DNA from: Thermodesulfobacteriota bacterium
Lineage (GTDB): Bacteria > Desulfobacterota > Desulfobacteria > Desulfobacterales > Desulfosudaceae
Assembly: GCA_040753795.1 (NCBI GenBank)
Contig: JBFMDX010000001.1
Location: 1-64,000, forward strand
DNA: 64,000 bases
Direction of reading: 5' to 3'
Position 1 is the first letter of the stretch. Every line of letters begins with the position of its first letter. The position numbers and the translations under genes are program-made. Below are positions 33,263-42,349 of the stretch, piece after piece. The notes under the pieces were generated by a model. The model did no database searches. It was not told the origin of the DNA and saw only the letters and a program-made list of their open reading frames with translations.

Positions 33263-34375
33263 TTATGCCGTCATGGCTTCCCGGAAGGCCCGGCAGAAAG
33301 CCTCCATCACCGGCCGCGTCACCAGGCTGACCCGGATCCACCCGGGAAAGCGGAAGCCGGTCATGGTGCGGACCAGAATGCCCCGGGCGGCCATCTTGCG
33401 GTAGAAAAGCGTGTCCGACACGGGCAGCCGGACCATCATGAAATTCCCCTCCCCCGAGACATGCTCCAGGCCGGCATTCTCAAATTCGGCGCCCAGCAGG
33501 GCCCTGGCCCCGGCCACCATGTCGCGGGTGGCGGCGATGAAGCCGGCGTCGTCCTCCATGGCCGCGACCGCGGCCGCCTGGGCCAGGGCGTTGACGGAAT
33601 AGACCACGTGCGCCCGGCGGATGATGTCTACCACCTCCGCCGCGGCGCAGAGATACCCCACCCGCAGCGCCGCCAGGGCGTACATCTTGGAGAAGGTCCG
33701 GAAAACGACCACGTTGGGATAATCGTTCATCAGGGCCATGCCGTCGGGGTAGTCGTCCCGGGCCACGTATTCAAAGTAGGCCTCGTCAATGACCACGATC
33801 CGCCGGTTGCCCACCGCCTCCAGGAAGCCGCGGAAGGTGGCGCTGTCCCAGTAGGTCCCGGTGGGGTTGTTGGGGTTGCAGACAAAGAAGATCTTGGTCC
33901 GCTCATCGGCGGCGTCCAGCATGGCCTGGGGGTCGAAAGCGAACCGCCGCAGGGGCACCAGCCGGGCTTCGAGCCCTGAAAATTCGGCCACCCATTCGTA
34001 CACGGCAAAGGTCTTGTCGGCGGTGACGATATTGTCGCCCTTCTCGCAGAAGGCCTTGATGACGCTGGTAATGACCTCGCAGGAACCGTTGCCCACCAGG
34101 AACTGGTCCGGCGACTTGCCGAACCGCTCGGCCAGGGCCTGGCGCAGATAGAAACAGTCGCCGCTGGGGTAGATGGGCCACTGGACCGGATCGAAGTGTT
34201 CAATCACCCGCCGCGCGGCCGGCGGCGGCCCCAGGACGTTCTCGTTGTTGTTCAGGCGGTAAAGGTGGTCCACGCCGAACATCCGCATCAGCTCCCTGTC
34301 CGGCCGGCTCGGCTGGTAGGGTTCGAAGCGCTGAATATGGGAGGGGACCAGATGGTCCAGGGGGAGGTTAAACAT
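33263..34375 (-). CDS. HisC-like PLP-dependent aminotransferase
   Basis: A 370-residue fold-type I aminotransferase of the histidinol-phosphate aminotransferase group. It has NNNENVLGPPPAARRVIE (about 45-62), FCNPNNPTGTYWDS-type VCNPNNPTGTYW, IDEAYFEY and the PLP-lysine block FRTFSKMYALAALRVGYL (Lys about 235), then a C-terminal Arg-bearing GWIRVSLVTR. ATG 34375 gives a normal HisC N-terminus (MFNLPLDHLVPSHI); the frame extends upstream only as a shadow. It overlaps by 8 bases the unusual ATPase/GNAT gene. Because a specific partner is present, the real substrate may not be histidinol phosphate. Confidence 0.78.
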   Translation of the reverse strand: MFNLPLDHLVPSHIQRFEPYQPSRPDRELMRMFGVDHLYRLNNNENVLGPPPAARRVIEHFDPVQWPIYPSGDCFYLRQALAERFGKSPDQFLVGNGSCEVITSVIKAFCEKGDNIVTADKTFAVYEWVAEFSGLEARLVPLRRFAFDPQAMLDAADERTKIFFVCNPNNPTGTYWDSATFRGFLEAVGNRRIVVIDEAYFEYVARDDYPDGMALMNDYPNVVVFRTFSKMYALAALRVGYLCAAAEVVDIIRRAHVVYSVNALAQAAAVAAMEDDAGFIAATRDMVAGARALLGAEFENAGLEHVSGEGNFMMVRLPVSDTLFYRKMAARGILVRTMTGFRFPGWIRVSLVTRPVMEAFCRAFREAMTA

Positions 34376-35675
34376 ACTGGAACACCACCACATCGGCCCT
34401 GCCCGCGTGGGGCAGCACCAGGATCGGCCGGCAGCCCTGCCGGACCAGTTCACCGCCCAGGGCGGCCTGCCAGGGTTCCGCCAGATCGATACGGAAGCGA
34501 ATCCGCTCGTAGCCTTCCTGGCTCAGCCCGTTCAGATGGGCGGCGATATTGTCCCGGTTGTCCGCTCCGTTGAGCAGGGGCGTGATGGTCGCCTGCCGGC
34601 GCTCCTTGTTCAGGGCGGCGGCGAAGACCGACGGCTCGGTCAGGGTTACCCCGGTTTCCACAACCGGCTGAACGGTCCGGATCAGAAAGAGGCGGCGATA
34701 GGTCTCTTCCAGAAACGGCGCGAAATCCGGGTGGGCCCAGACGTTCAGGCCGTCGTCCTCCCGCAGGTGGCGGAACCACACCGGGATATCCGCCGGGGCG
34801 TCCTGTCCGACCGCCCGGCCGGGCAGGGTCGCCAGCAGTTCGAATCCATGACCGGCGAAATCGACGTTCCCGGGCGTCGCCTCCGGGTCGCTGACCAGGG
34901 AAACCGCCGCGCCCCGGGCCAGGGAATTGATCATCTCCTCCAGCAACAGGGCGGCTCCGGCATCATCCCCGGACAACAGCCAGGGACCGGAGAACACGAT
35001 GCTTTTTCCGGATATCGCCTGCCAGCAAAGCAGGCCGCAGACGGCGTCCCCCCCGTCCCGGAGCAGCAGGAGATGCATCCGGCCGGCCAGAATCAGATCC
35101 ACCCCCCTGGCCGGGGTCGAGAACCAGGACGGCAGCCGGTCTCCGGGAAATCTCCCCAGCGCCCGGGCGCAGGCATCGGCGATCAGGGACGCCTCCCGGG
35201 CCCTCTCCACCCGCAGCGGCGGGCGGGCCGGGGCCGGGGCCGTCTCCACGGGGGACACGGCCGGGTATACATGCTCCTGGAAAAGGGTCAGCAGGATCTG
35301 CCGTCCGGACCGGGTCAGGGAGAACCCGTCGCTCAGGCGCGAGGCCAGCAGCATGGGCAGGTTCTGGCCGTCCGCATCGGCCAGGGAAGGCGAGGCGGTA
35401 ATGTTCATGGCCGAAAGGTCGAGGGCCTCGGCGTCCAGCGAGAAAACAGCCCGCACGGCGGTGGCGTCGGGTCCGACCTCGATCTTAATCGGTGTTCCGG
35501 GCACCACCTGCGACAGGTAGAGCAGCACCTCTTCCATTCCCATGGCCAGGCGCAATCCCTTTGTCCGGTCAAGGCGGAAGATCCGGGCGACGGTTTCCGC
35601 CACGGACTGGACCACCGGGACCCAGGCCGGATCAGCGGGCACGGTTAAAAAAACAGGTGGAGAGTCATGTTTCAT
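34368..35675 (-). CDS. Fusion of an anti-sigma-like ATP-binding domain and a GNAT-like domain
   Basis: A 435-residue protein whose N-terminal 135 residues look like an HATPase_c/SpoIIAB-type domain: N-box ...GLRLAMGMEEVLLYLSQ..., DADGQNLPMLLASRLSDGF and the G-box RSGRQILLTL, followed by a Pro/Ala linker. Residues about 150-435 carry a fold that resembles two GNAT-like acyltransferase modules (LLLLRDGGDAVCGLLCW; ATITPLLNGADNRDNIAAHL; RIRFRIDLAEP). No name fits. The overlap with a HisC-like aminotransferase suggests a shared pathway. What the ATP-binding domain regulates cannot be told. Confidence 0.6.
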   Translation of the reverse strand: MKHDSPPVFLTVPADPAWVPVVQSVAETVARIFRLDRTKGLRLAMGMEEVLLYLSQVVPGTPIKIEVGPDATAVRAVFSLDAEALDLSAMNITASPSLADADGQNLPMLLASRLSDGFSLTRSGRQILLTLFQEHVYPAVSPVETAPAPARPPLRVERAREASLIADACARALGRFPGDRLPSWFSTPARGVDLILAGRMHLLLLRDGGDAVCGLLCWQAISGKSIVFSGPWLLSGDDAGAALLLEEMINSLARGAAVSLVSDPEATPGNVDFAGHGFELLATLPGRAVGQDAPADIPVWFRHLREDDGLNVWAHPDFAPFLEETYRRLFLIRTVQPVVETGVTLTEPSVFAAALNKERRQATITPLLNGADNRDNIAAHLNGLSQEGYERIRFRIDLAEPWQAALGGELVRQGCRPILVLPHAGRADVVVFQYV

Positions 35676-35928
35676 AGGGTCCCTCCGGAGAGACGGTCAG
35701 GCTGTTTCCGACCCATCATTAATATATGCTTTCCCTGGCACGCCAAACCGCCCCGGGCATGGGGCCGAGCGTGAATTGCCCGTCAGAGTACCGTATAACC
35801 CTCTGTGCTTCAATGAAAAAAAACGGCCGGAAGGCGGGCGGGCGGGGGGCATCGGCCGGAAATTGACAGGGTATACCGTTCTTGTTATAGAGAGATTCTG
35901 TCATCATTTTCTTAATTCATTGACCGAC

Positions 35929-38274
35929 ATGACCCGTTCACCTGACAGCACGAACCAAGAAACAAAGCCCATGCGGATCGGAGAACCGGTTCCGCGGGGC
36001 GATGCCCGGGCCAAGGCGACCGGCCGGGAGCATTATGCCGCGGATTGTTATCCGGACAATATGCTCTGGGCGGCGGCTGTCCGGCCGGGGATCCCTTCCG
36101 GCCGCATCGTCCGGGTGGACATTGCCGAGGCCCTGGCGGTTCCGGGCGTTGTCAAGGTGCTGACGGCCGCTGATGTGCCCGGCACCAATCTTCAGGGGCT
36201 GGTTCACAAGGACATGCCCGTCCTGGCGGGCGATCGCGTCCGCTACGGCGGGGATCCGGTGGCCCTGGTGCTGGCGGAAAGCCGGGCGGCCGCCCGGGCC
36301 GGCGCCGCCCGGGTCAGTGCCCATATCGAGCCGCTGCCGGGCGTGTACGACCTGGACGCGGCCCTGGCCCCGGGCGCGGCCCTGGTCCATGAGGACCGCC
36401 CCGGTAACATCCTGAACAAGGCCGTTATCTGCAAGGGCCGGGGAGCCGACGCCCTGGAGGAGTGCCCGGTCGTGGTCGAGGGCTCTTTCTCCGTGCCGGT
36501 GCAGGCCCACGCCTTTCTGGAAACCGAAAACGGCGTCGCCTGCCTGCAGCCGGACGGCACCATCCGGATGGAGGTGTCCACCCAGTCGCCCTTCCGGGAC
36601 CGGCTGGAGATCGGCCATGCCCTGGGCCTTGCCTTTGACCGCATCCGCATCGCGGCCCCCAGCCTGGGCGGGGGCTTCGGCGGCAAGGACGGGGCCACGG
36701 TCCAGTGCCTGCTGGCCCTGGCCGCCCTCAATGCCGGCGGCCGGCCGGTGAAAATGATCTGGGATCGCGAGGAGAGTTTTCTGGCCGGCTACAAGCGTCA
36801 CGCCTGCCGCCTGCAGTACCGCCTGGGCGCTGACCGGGACGGCACCCTGCGGGCCCTGCACGCCCGGCTGTGGTATGACACCGGCGCTTACGCCCACCTG
36901 GGCGGCGAGGTCATGGAGCTGGGCATGGAACACGCCGGCGGCCCCTACCGTATTCCCCACGCCCGCATCGAGGGCCATTGCGTCTACACCAATAATCCCG
37001 TTGCCGGGGCCATGCGCGCCTTCGGCGTCTGCCAGGTCAGTTTCGCCTTTGAATCCATGATGGACCTGCTGGCCGACCGCCTGAAAATGGACCGGCTGGA
37101 CCTGCGGCTGGCCAATGCCCTGGACCCCGGGGACACCAACTGCGCCGGGGTGCGCCTGGAAACCTCCACCGGCATCCGGGAGTGCCTGGAGATCATCGGC
37201 CGTCATCCCCTGTGGCGGGAGCGGCTGGACTGGCAGCGGCAGGCGCCGCCCCGCACCCGCCGGGGCACGGGGCTGGCGGCCGTTTTCAACGCCGCCGGGT
37301 ACGGCGGCGGGGTCCGGGACGCCGCCATCGCCAAAATCGAAATGGACGCCGCCGGCCGGTTTATCGTCCACAACGCCGTCTCCGACATGGGCCAGGGCAA
37401 CAGCTGCGCCTTTGTCCAGATCGCCGGCCACATCCTCAACCAGGACGCCGGGCGGGTGAGCCTGCGCCAGCCGGACACCGGCACGGCCTATCCCTCCGGG
37501 TCTTCGTCCGCCGGCCGGACCACCTATACTTACGGCCGGGCCCTGATGATCGCCTGCGAGGAGATGAAAAGCCGCCTGATCAACCGGGCCGGGCTGATCC
37601 TTTTTTTACAGAACGATGACGGCCTGGCCCTGGAGCCGGGCCGGGTGCGCCATCTCCCCTCGGACCGGGCCGTGCCCCTGGAGCGGCTGGCCGGTTTTAT
37701 GCAGCCCGAGGAGCGGGTCTGCCTGGGCCAGTTTGTGGCCCCCGTCTGCCCCTCGGTGCCGGACACCGGCAAGGATTTTTTCATCGGTTTCCCCCATGTG
37801 ATTTTCGCCTACGGCGCCCATCTGGTCCGGATCGAAGCAGACACCCTTACCGGCGCGGTGCGCGTCAGCGACTACCTGGCCGTGACCGACGGCGGGCAGG
37901 TGATCAACCCGGCCATGTTCGATCAGCAGGTCCAGGGCGGGGTGGCCCAGGGCATGGGGTACGCCCTGTACGAGGACTTCGTCGTCCGCGACGGGCATGT
38001 CCGGACCGGCGACCTGACCACTTACATCATTCCCGGCAGCCTGGATCTGCCGGAGATCGTTTCCGTCGCCGCCACCGGGCAGACCGAAACGACCGGGCCT
38101 TTCGGCATGAAGGGGATCGGCGAGGTGGCCATGAACGGCCCCCTGCCGGCCATTGCCAACGCCCTGGCCGATGCCGGCTGCGGCCGCATCCGCCGGGCCC
38201 CCCTGACGCCGGAAGCGGTCCTGCGCGCAGCGGCGGCGGATGTGCCGCCGGCTGAAAAGGAAAGGGAGCCATGA
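35929..38274 (+). CDS. Molybdenum hydroxylase large subunit (xanthine dehydrogenase family)
   Basis: Molybdopterin-binding catalytic subunit of a xanthine-dehydrogenase-type enzyme, hydroxylating an unknown substrate. From ATG 35929 it has 781 residues (MRIGEP at 35971 gives 767, also typical). Landmarks: GDARAKATGREHYAAD near the N-terminus, SLGGGFGGKDG (Mo-cofactor loop), AMRAFGVCQVSFAFE (replaces RGFGxPQ), LANALDPGDT and, at the C-terminus, the active-site Glu in GMKGIGEVAMNG. The frame goes on upstream to 35542 but that part is a shadow of the opposite gene. It overlaps the FeS-subunit gene by four bases. Confidence 0.9.
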   Translation: MTRSPDSTNQETKPMRIGEPVPRGDARAKATGREHYAADCYPDNMLWAAAVRPGIPSGRIVRVDIAEALAVPGVVKVLTAADVPGTNLQGLVHKDMPVLAGDRVRYGGDPVALVLAESRAAARAGAARVSAHIEPLPGVYDLDAALAPGAALVHEDRPGNILNKAVICKGRGADALEECPVVVEGSFSVPVQAHAFLETENGVACLQPDGTIRMEVSTQSPFRDRLEIGHALGLAFDRIRIAAPSLGGGFGGKDGATVQCLLALAALNAGGRPVKMIWDREESFLAGYKRHACRLQYRLGADRDGTLRALHARLWYDTGAYAHLGGEVMELGMEHAGGPYRIPHARIEGHCVYTNNPVAGAMRAFGVCQVSFAFESMMDLLADRLKMDRLDLRLANALDPGDTNCAGVRLETSTGIRECLEIIGRHPLWRERLDWQRQAPPRTRRGTGLAAVFNAAGYGGGVRDAAIAKIEMDAAGRFIVHNAVSDMGQGNSCAFVQIAGHILNQDAGRVSLRQPDTGTAYPSGSSSAGRTTYTYGRALMIACEEMKSRLINRAGLILFLQNDDGLALEPGRVRHLPSDRAVPLERLAGFMQPEERVCLGQFVAPVCPSVPDTGKDFFIGFPHVIFAYGAHLVRIEADTLTGAVRVSDYLAVTDGGQVINPAMFDQQVQGGVAQGMGYALYEDFVVRDGHVRTGDLTTYIIPGSLDLPEIVSVAATGQTETTGPFGMKGIGEVAMNGPLPAIANALADAGCGRIRRAPLTPEAVLRAAAADVPPAEKEREP

Positions 38275-38753
38275 CGCTTGTCGATGCCTCAGCGGCCGTT
38301 AATTTCAGCCTCAACGGAGCGCCTGTCACGGTCAGGACCGCCCCTGACCGGCGGGTCATCGACCTGCTCCGGGAGGACCTCGGCCTGACCGGGAGCAAGG
38401 AAGGGTGCGGCACCGGCGAGTGCGGCGCCTGCACCATCCTGGTGGACGGAGAGCCCCGCCTGGCCTGTCTCATGCTGGCCGCCCAGCTGGAGGGACATGC
38501 CGTGGAAACCGTCGAGTCCCTGGAGCAGACGCCCCTCGGCCGCGGGCTGGTGGACGCCTTCGAGGCCCACGGCGCGGTCCAGTGCGGCTACTGCATGCCC
38601 GGCATGGAGATGACCGCCCTGGCCCTGCTGCGGCAGGCCCCGTCCCCGGACCGGGAGGCCGCCAGGCGGGCCCTGTCCGGAAACCTCTGCCGCTGCACCG
38701 GCTACGTCAAGATCATCGATGCCGTGACGCGGGTCAGGACGGAGTCGCCATGA
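38271..38753 (+). CDS. Molybdenum hydroxylase 2Fe-2S subunit
   Basis: The small iron-sulfur subunit (160 residues) that passes electrons from molybdenum to FAD. It binds two [2Fe-2S] clusters: the plant-type N-terminal set is CGTGECGACTILVDGE with a fourth Cys in LACLML, and the helical C-terminal set is QCGYCMPGM with NLCRCTGY. All eight Cys are in place. It overlaps both neighbours as ATGA, so the three subunits are translationally coupled. Confidence 0.95.
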   Translation: MTLVDASAAVNFSLNGAPVTVRTAPDRRVIDLLREDLGLTGSKEGCGTGECGACTILVDGEPRLACLMLAAQLEGHAVETVESLEQTPLGRGLVDAFEAHGAVQCGYCMPGMEMTALALLRQAPSPDREAARRALSGNLCRCTGYVKIIDAVTRVRTESP

Positions 38754-39589
38754 GCGCGGTCTTTTTCCCCGAATCCCTGGAGGCCTGCTTCGATCTGCGC
38801 CGGCAGTACGGCGACGCCCTGATCATGGCCGGCGGGACCGATCTGCTGGTGGCCGAACGTAAAACCGGCTCCGGCGGGCGGCCCCTTGTCTGCCTGGAGC
38901 GGATAGCGGCTCTCCGTCAGATCGCCCCGGGCACGGACGGGGGGATCGTCATCGGCGCCGCCGCCCCCCTGTCGGCCGTCATCCGTCACCCGCTGGTGGC
39001 GGAGCGGTATCCCCTGCTGGCCATGGCCGCGGCCACCGTGGGCGGCCCGGCCATCCGCAACATGGCCACCATCGGCGGCAACATCTGCACCGCCTCACCC
39101 GCCGGCGACTGCCTGCCGCCCCTTTACCTGCTGGAGGCCCGCCTGGAACTGTCCGACGGGGAAAACCGGCGCCGGGTGCCGGTCGAGGCGTTTATCACGG
39201 GGCCGAAAAAAACCGTCCTGTCGGCGGGCGAACTGCTGACGGCCGTTCATCTGCCGCCCCCGGGCGAGTTTGCCATCCGCCATTTTGAGAAAGTCGGCAG
39301 GCGCAATGCCCTGGCCGTTGCCGTGGCCAGCCTGGCGGCCCTGGTCCGTCTGGACGAAGGGAACCGGGTGGCCGAAGCGCGCCTGGCCTGGGGCAGTGTC
39401 GGCCCCTGCGTGGTGCGCTGTCCCGAAGCCGAAGCCCGGCTGACCGGCCGGCCGCTTTCCGAAGCCAGCCTCCGGGAGGCCGGGGAAGCCGTCCGCCGGG
39501 CCGTTCGTCCCATCGACGACATCCGGGCTACGGCCGAATACCGCCGGATGCTGTCCGCCAACCTGCTCCTGAGGCTGGAGACCCCATGA
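38750..39589 (+). CDS. Molybdenum hydroxylase FAD-binding subunit
   Basis: The 279-residue FAD subunit of the CoxM/XdhB type. FAD contacts are in MAGGTDLLV (about 23-31) and the double motif ATVGGPAIRNMATIGGNI with ASPAGDCLPPLYLL (about 85-120), followed by a C-terminal CO-dehydrogenase flavoprotein-like domain. The longer frame (from 38405) overlaps the FeS gene and is not coding there; ATG 38750 overlaps its stop as ATGA. The gene order L-S-M differs from many XDH operons. It overlaps the MFS gene by four bases. Confidence 0.93.
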   Translation: MSAVFFPESLEACFDLRRQYGDALIMAGGTDLLVAERKTGSGGRPLVCLERIAALRQIAPGTDGGIVIGAAAPLSAVIRHPLVAERYPLLAMAAATVGGPAIRNMATIGGNICTASPAGDCLPPLYLLEARLELSDGENRRRVPVEAFITGPKKTVLSAGELLTAVHLPPPGEFAIRHFEKVGRRNALAVAVASLAALVRLDEGNRVAEARLAWGSVGPCVVRCPEAEARLTGRPLSEASLREAGEAVRRAVRPIDDIRATAEYRRMLSANLLLRLETP

Positions 39590-40743
39590 CCACCGGCCTG
39601 CTGACCCGACCGTTTCTTCTCCTCTGCACCCAGCTGCTGGCCATTTCGACCATTGTGGCCCTGTTTTTCCCCCTCCAGCTCTACCTGACCAGCCTGGGCA
39701 TTTCCGAGCGGGCGGCCGGATTTATTATCGGCGCGGACGCCCTGGCCGCCCTGGTGGTGCAACCGTTCATCCTGCCGCTGGTCTCGGCCAGAAACGCCCG
39801 TGCCTGGCTGGCGGCCGGGTCGCTGGTCCTGGCCGCGGCCCTGCTGGCCGAAGGGACCGTCTCCCGGGCCGTCCCCTTCACGGCGGCGCGCCTGCTGCAG
39901 GGCGCCGGCTTCATCTGCGTCATGACCGCCTTCATGCCGCTGCTGGTCCTGTGCATTCCCCCGGAGCGCAGCGGCCAGGCCTTCGGCTGGATCTCCATGA
40001 TCCGCTTGGTGCCTTACGCCGCCGTGCCGCCGCTGTTTGGCCTGCTGGGGATTACCCCGGCCGGTTTCGGCCCGGTCATCCGCTGGTCGGTCCTGCTGGG
40101 GCTTTTCCCGGCGCTGGCCTTAATCTTCATCCCGGCCTCGCCCGCGGAAAAAAGCGCCGCGCCGGGTTCGCCCCTGGCCGATATGGGCCGCAGCCTGAAG
40201 GACGTCCGGCTCGGCTGCCTGCTGCTGGCGACCCTTCTGGTGTACGCCTCCTACGCCATCACCTTTTTCTTCATCAAAGGCCTGCTGGCCCAAGCGGGCC
40301 TGGCCCACAGCGGGCTCTTTTTCACCCTGGCCACCCTGGTGATGATCGCCGTCCGCCTGGCGGGCGGGTTTCTCTTTGACCGTTTCGACAAGGCGCGGCT
40401 GACCGCCGGCGCCCTGGTGCTGTCCGCCGCCGCCATCGCCGCGCTGCCCCTGTGCGCCGGCATGGCGTCCCTGCTGGCCGCCGCCGCTGTCTGCGGCGCG
40501 GGATGGGGAATCGCCATGCCGCTGCTCAATGCCCTCGGCTTTGTCATTTCCCCGCCGGAAACCCGGGGCCTCAACCAGAACCTGATATTCCTCATGCTCC
40601 AGGCGGGCTTTTTCCTCGGCCCCCTGGCGGGCGGCATGATTCTGGCCCAGGCCGGTTATGCCCCGCTGTTTCTGGCCGGCGGCGCGCTCATGCTTCCGGC
40701 GGCTTTCCTGGTGCTGATGGCGGCTTCCGCTCATGACCGATAA
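39586..40743 (+). CDS. MFS transporter of the molybdenum hydroxylase operon
   Basis: A 385-residue carrier with about 12 membrane helices. It lacks a strong specific motif but has the MFS charged loops (SARNARAWL between helices 2-3, FDRFDKARLTAG between 8-9) and the gly-rich C-terminal helices. Its ATG overlaps the FAD-subunit stop, so it is part of the same operon. By context it likely imports the substrate or exports the product of the hydroxylase, perhaps a purine, aromatic or N-heterocycle; this is inference. Confidence 0.85.
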   Translation: MTTGLLTRPFLLLCTQLLAISTIVALFFPLQLYLTSLGISERAAGFIIGADALAALVVQPFILPLVSARNARAWLAAGSLVLAAALLAEGTVSRAVPFTAARLLQGAGFICVMTAFMPLLVLCIPPERSGQAFGWISMIRLVPYAAVPPLFGLLGITPAGFGPVIRWSVLLGLFPALALIFIPASPAEKSAAPGSPLADMGRSLKDVRLGCLLLATLLVYASYAITFFFIKGLLAQAGLAHSGLFFTLATLVMIAVRLAGGFLFDRFDKARLTAGALVLSAAAIAALPLCAGMASLLAAAAVCGAGWGIAMPLLNALGFVISPPETRGLNQNLIFLMLQAGFFLGPLAGGMILAQAGYAPLFLAGGALMLPAAFLVLMAASAHDR

Positions 40744-41749
40744 CCTTATTATATTAAAGCGCCTGGTCGATCTGCTGGCGGACGGGCAATCCGTTGCCCT
40801 GATGCTGGTGGTGGAGCAGGACGGCCCGGTCCCGGCCGGGCCGTCGGCCATGATGCTGGTGACCGGCGGCGGGGATACCAGCGGCACCATCGGCGGCGGG
40901 GCCCCGGAATATGAAGCCCTGGCCCTGGCCCGCCAGTGCCTGGCGGACGGGCGGGTCCGTCTCTTCCGCCTTCACCTGACCATGGAAGCCGGCCTGCTCT
41001 GCGGCGGCTGGATGGCCGTGCTCATCGTTCCCCTGGGACCGGATGCCGGGCCGGCGGGAAATTTTTTTGGCCGGGCCGGGGAGTGCCTCCGGGACGGCGC
41101 CCCGGTTTCCCTCCGGATCCAGTGCCATGACGAACCGGACAGCGCCGGCGCTTCCGGCCGGCCGGTGGGAGCGTCCCCCGTCCGTGTGTTCAAGACCGTG
41201 GACTGGTCCCTGTGTCCGGCCCCGGCGCCGTCTACGCAGGGACCGGCCGCATCCGAAACGTTTGTTTTCACCTTGGCGCCGCCGCCCCGTCTGATGGTTT
41301 TCGGCGCCGGCCATATCGCCGCCGCCCTGGCGCCCATGGCCCTGGCCGCCGGTTTCCGGGTGACGGTCCTGGATGACCGGCCGGAGCGGTTTGCGGCAGG
41401 GCTTTTCCCCGAAACGGTGGCCACCCGCGTCCTGCCGTCGTTTGCAGGGTGCCTGGCCGGACCGGATGCGGACGCCGCCACCTTTCTCCTGATCGCCACT
41501 TACGGCCACCGGCATGACCGGGTGGTTCTGGAACAGGCCCTGGCAACGACGGCCGCCTACATCGGCATGGTGGGCAGCCGCCGGAAGCGCGCCGCCCTGT
41601 CCGGGGATTTGCTGCGCGCGGGATGGACCCCGGCCGATCTTGACCGGGTGGACAGCCCGGCGGGCCTGCCCATCGGCGCGGAAACGCCGGCGGAAATCGC
41701 CGTCAGCATCCTGGCCCGGATGATCGCCGTGCGCCGAGATGCCCCATGA
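40733..41749 (+). CDS. xdhC: XdhC/CoxI-family molybdenum-enzyme maturation factor
   Basis: Accessory protein that binds Mo cofactor and helps insert a sulfurated form into molybdenum hydroxylases. The 338-residue protein has the XdhC N-terminal domain (about 1-100, with TGGGDTSGTIGGGAPEYEAL) and the C-terminal Rossmann part: MVFGAGHIAAALAPMALAAGFRVTVLDDRPER cut by gaps at about 185-215, ATYGHRHDRVVLEQAL and YIGMVGSRRKRAAL (about 275-288). It overlaps the MFS gene by 11 bases and mocA by four. It confirms that the hydroxylase is a true molybdo-enzyme. Confidence 0.9.
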   Translation: MTDNLIILKRLVDLLADGQSVALMLVVEQDGPVPAGPSAMMLVTGGGDTSGTIGGGAPEYEALALARQCLADGRVRLFRLHLTMEAGLLCGGWMAVLIVPLGPDAGPAGNFFGRAGECLRDGAPVSLRIQCHDEPDSAGASGRPVGASPVRVFKTVDWSLCPAPAPSTQGPAASETFVFTLAPPPRLMVFGAGHIAAALAPMALAAGFRVTVLDDRPERFAAGLFPETVATRVLPSFAGCLAGPDADAATFLLIATYGHRHDRVVLEQALATTAAYIGMVGSRRKRAALSGDLLRAGWTPADLDRVDSPAGLPIGAETPAEIAVSILARMIAVRRDAP

Positions 41750-42327
41750 GGCATGCCGCCATTATCCTGGCCGCCGGAGACTCCGGCCGCATGGGGACCG
41801 ACAAGGCCCGCCTGCCCCTGGGGCCGGTCACGGTCGTGGAGCATGTCATCGCCGTCCACCGGGCGGCCGGCGCGGGGAACATTGTAGTGGTCTCGGGCCG
41901 GAACACCTCCGCCCTGGCGGGCCTGCCCCTGGACGCCGTCCTGGTCGAGAACCCGCGGCCGGAAGAGGGCATGTTCTCTTCGGTCCAGGCCGGCGTCCGG
42001 GTCATCGCTCCCGAGACCGAGGCGTTTTTCATTCACCCGGTTGACATCCCCCTGGTGCCGGTCTCCGTCCTTGAGCGGATTCTGGAAGCCGCCGAGGGGC
42101 ACCCCGGCCGGATGGTGTTGGTGCCTGCCGCCGGCGGCCGCCGCGGGCACCCCCCCCTCATCCGCGCCGGATTGAAGGCAACGATTCTCGCGGAAAAAGG
42201 AGACGGCGGACTGCGGGCGGTGCTGAACCGGGCGGGCGTTTTTGAAGTGGCGTGCGGGGAGCCGGGAATCCTGCGGGACATGGACACCCCCGAAACCTAT
42301 TTGCAACTGAAACAGCAGTTTTCTTAA
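41746..42327 (+). CDS. mocA: MocA/MobA-like molybdenum cofactor nucleotidyltransferase
   Basis: The 193-residue nucleotidyltransferase with the GT-A-like fold. The N-terminal ILAAGDSGRMGTDKARLPLG is the phosphate-binding signature (LAAGxSxRMGxxKxxLp). Then VEHVIAVHRAAGAGNIVVVSG and FFIHPVDIPLV (the metal-binding Asp) follow in family order, with a C-terminal RGHPPLI and DMDTPETY. By likeness and operon it converts molybdopterin to the cytosine dinucleotide used by xanthine-dehydrogenase-type enzymes. Last gene of the operon; the next, at 42350, starts 22 bases on and may be read-through. Confidence 0.85.
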   Translation: MRHAAIILAAGDSGRMGTDKARLPLGPVTVVEHVIAVHRAAGAGNIVVVSGRNTSALAGLPLDAVLVENPRPEEGMFSSVQAGVRVIAPETEAFFIHPVDIPLVPVSVLERILEAAEGHPGRMVLVPAAGGRRGHPPLIRAGLKATILAEKGDGGLRAVLNRAGVFEVACGEPGILRDMDTPETYLQLKQQFS

Positions 42328-42349
42328 TACCAGCAGAACAGGAGAAGAC

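Noticed and set aside
35542-35928. N-terminal extension of the molybdenum subunit
   Set aside because: Overlaps the opposite-strand ATPase/GNAT gene, matches no Mo-hydroxylase N-terminus; a start at 35929 or 35971 fits.
35938-37431. 497-residue minus-strand ORF opposite the molybdenum subunit
   Set aside because: Antisense shadow; low-complexity Gly/Ala/Gln composition and no motif.
38405-38749. N-terminal extension of the FAD subunit
   Set aside because: It is a frame-shifted reading of the FeS subunit; the ATGA-coupled start at 38750 is clear.
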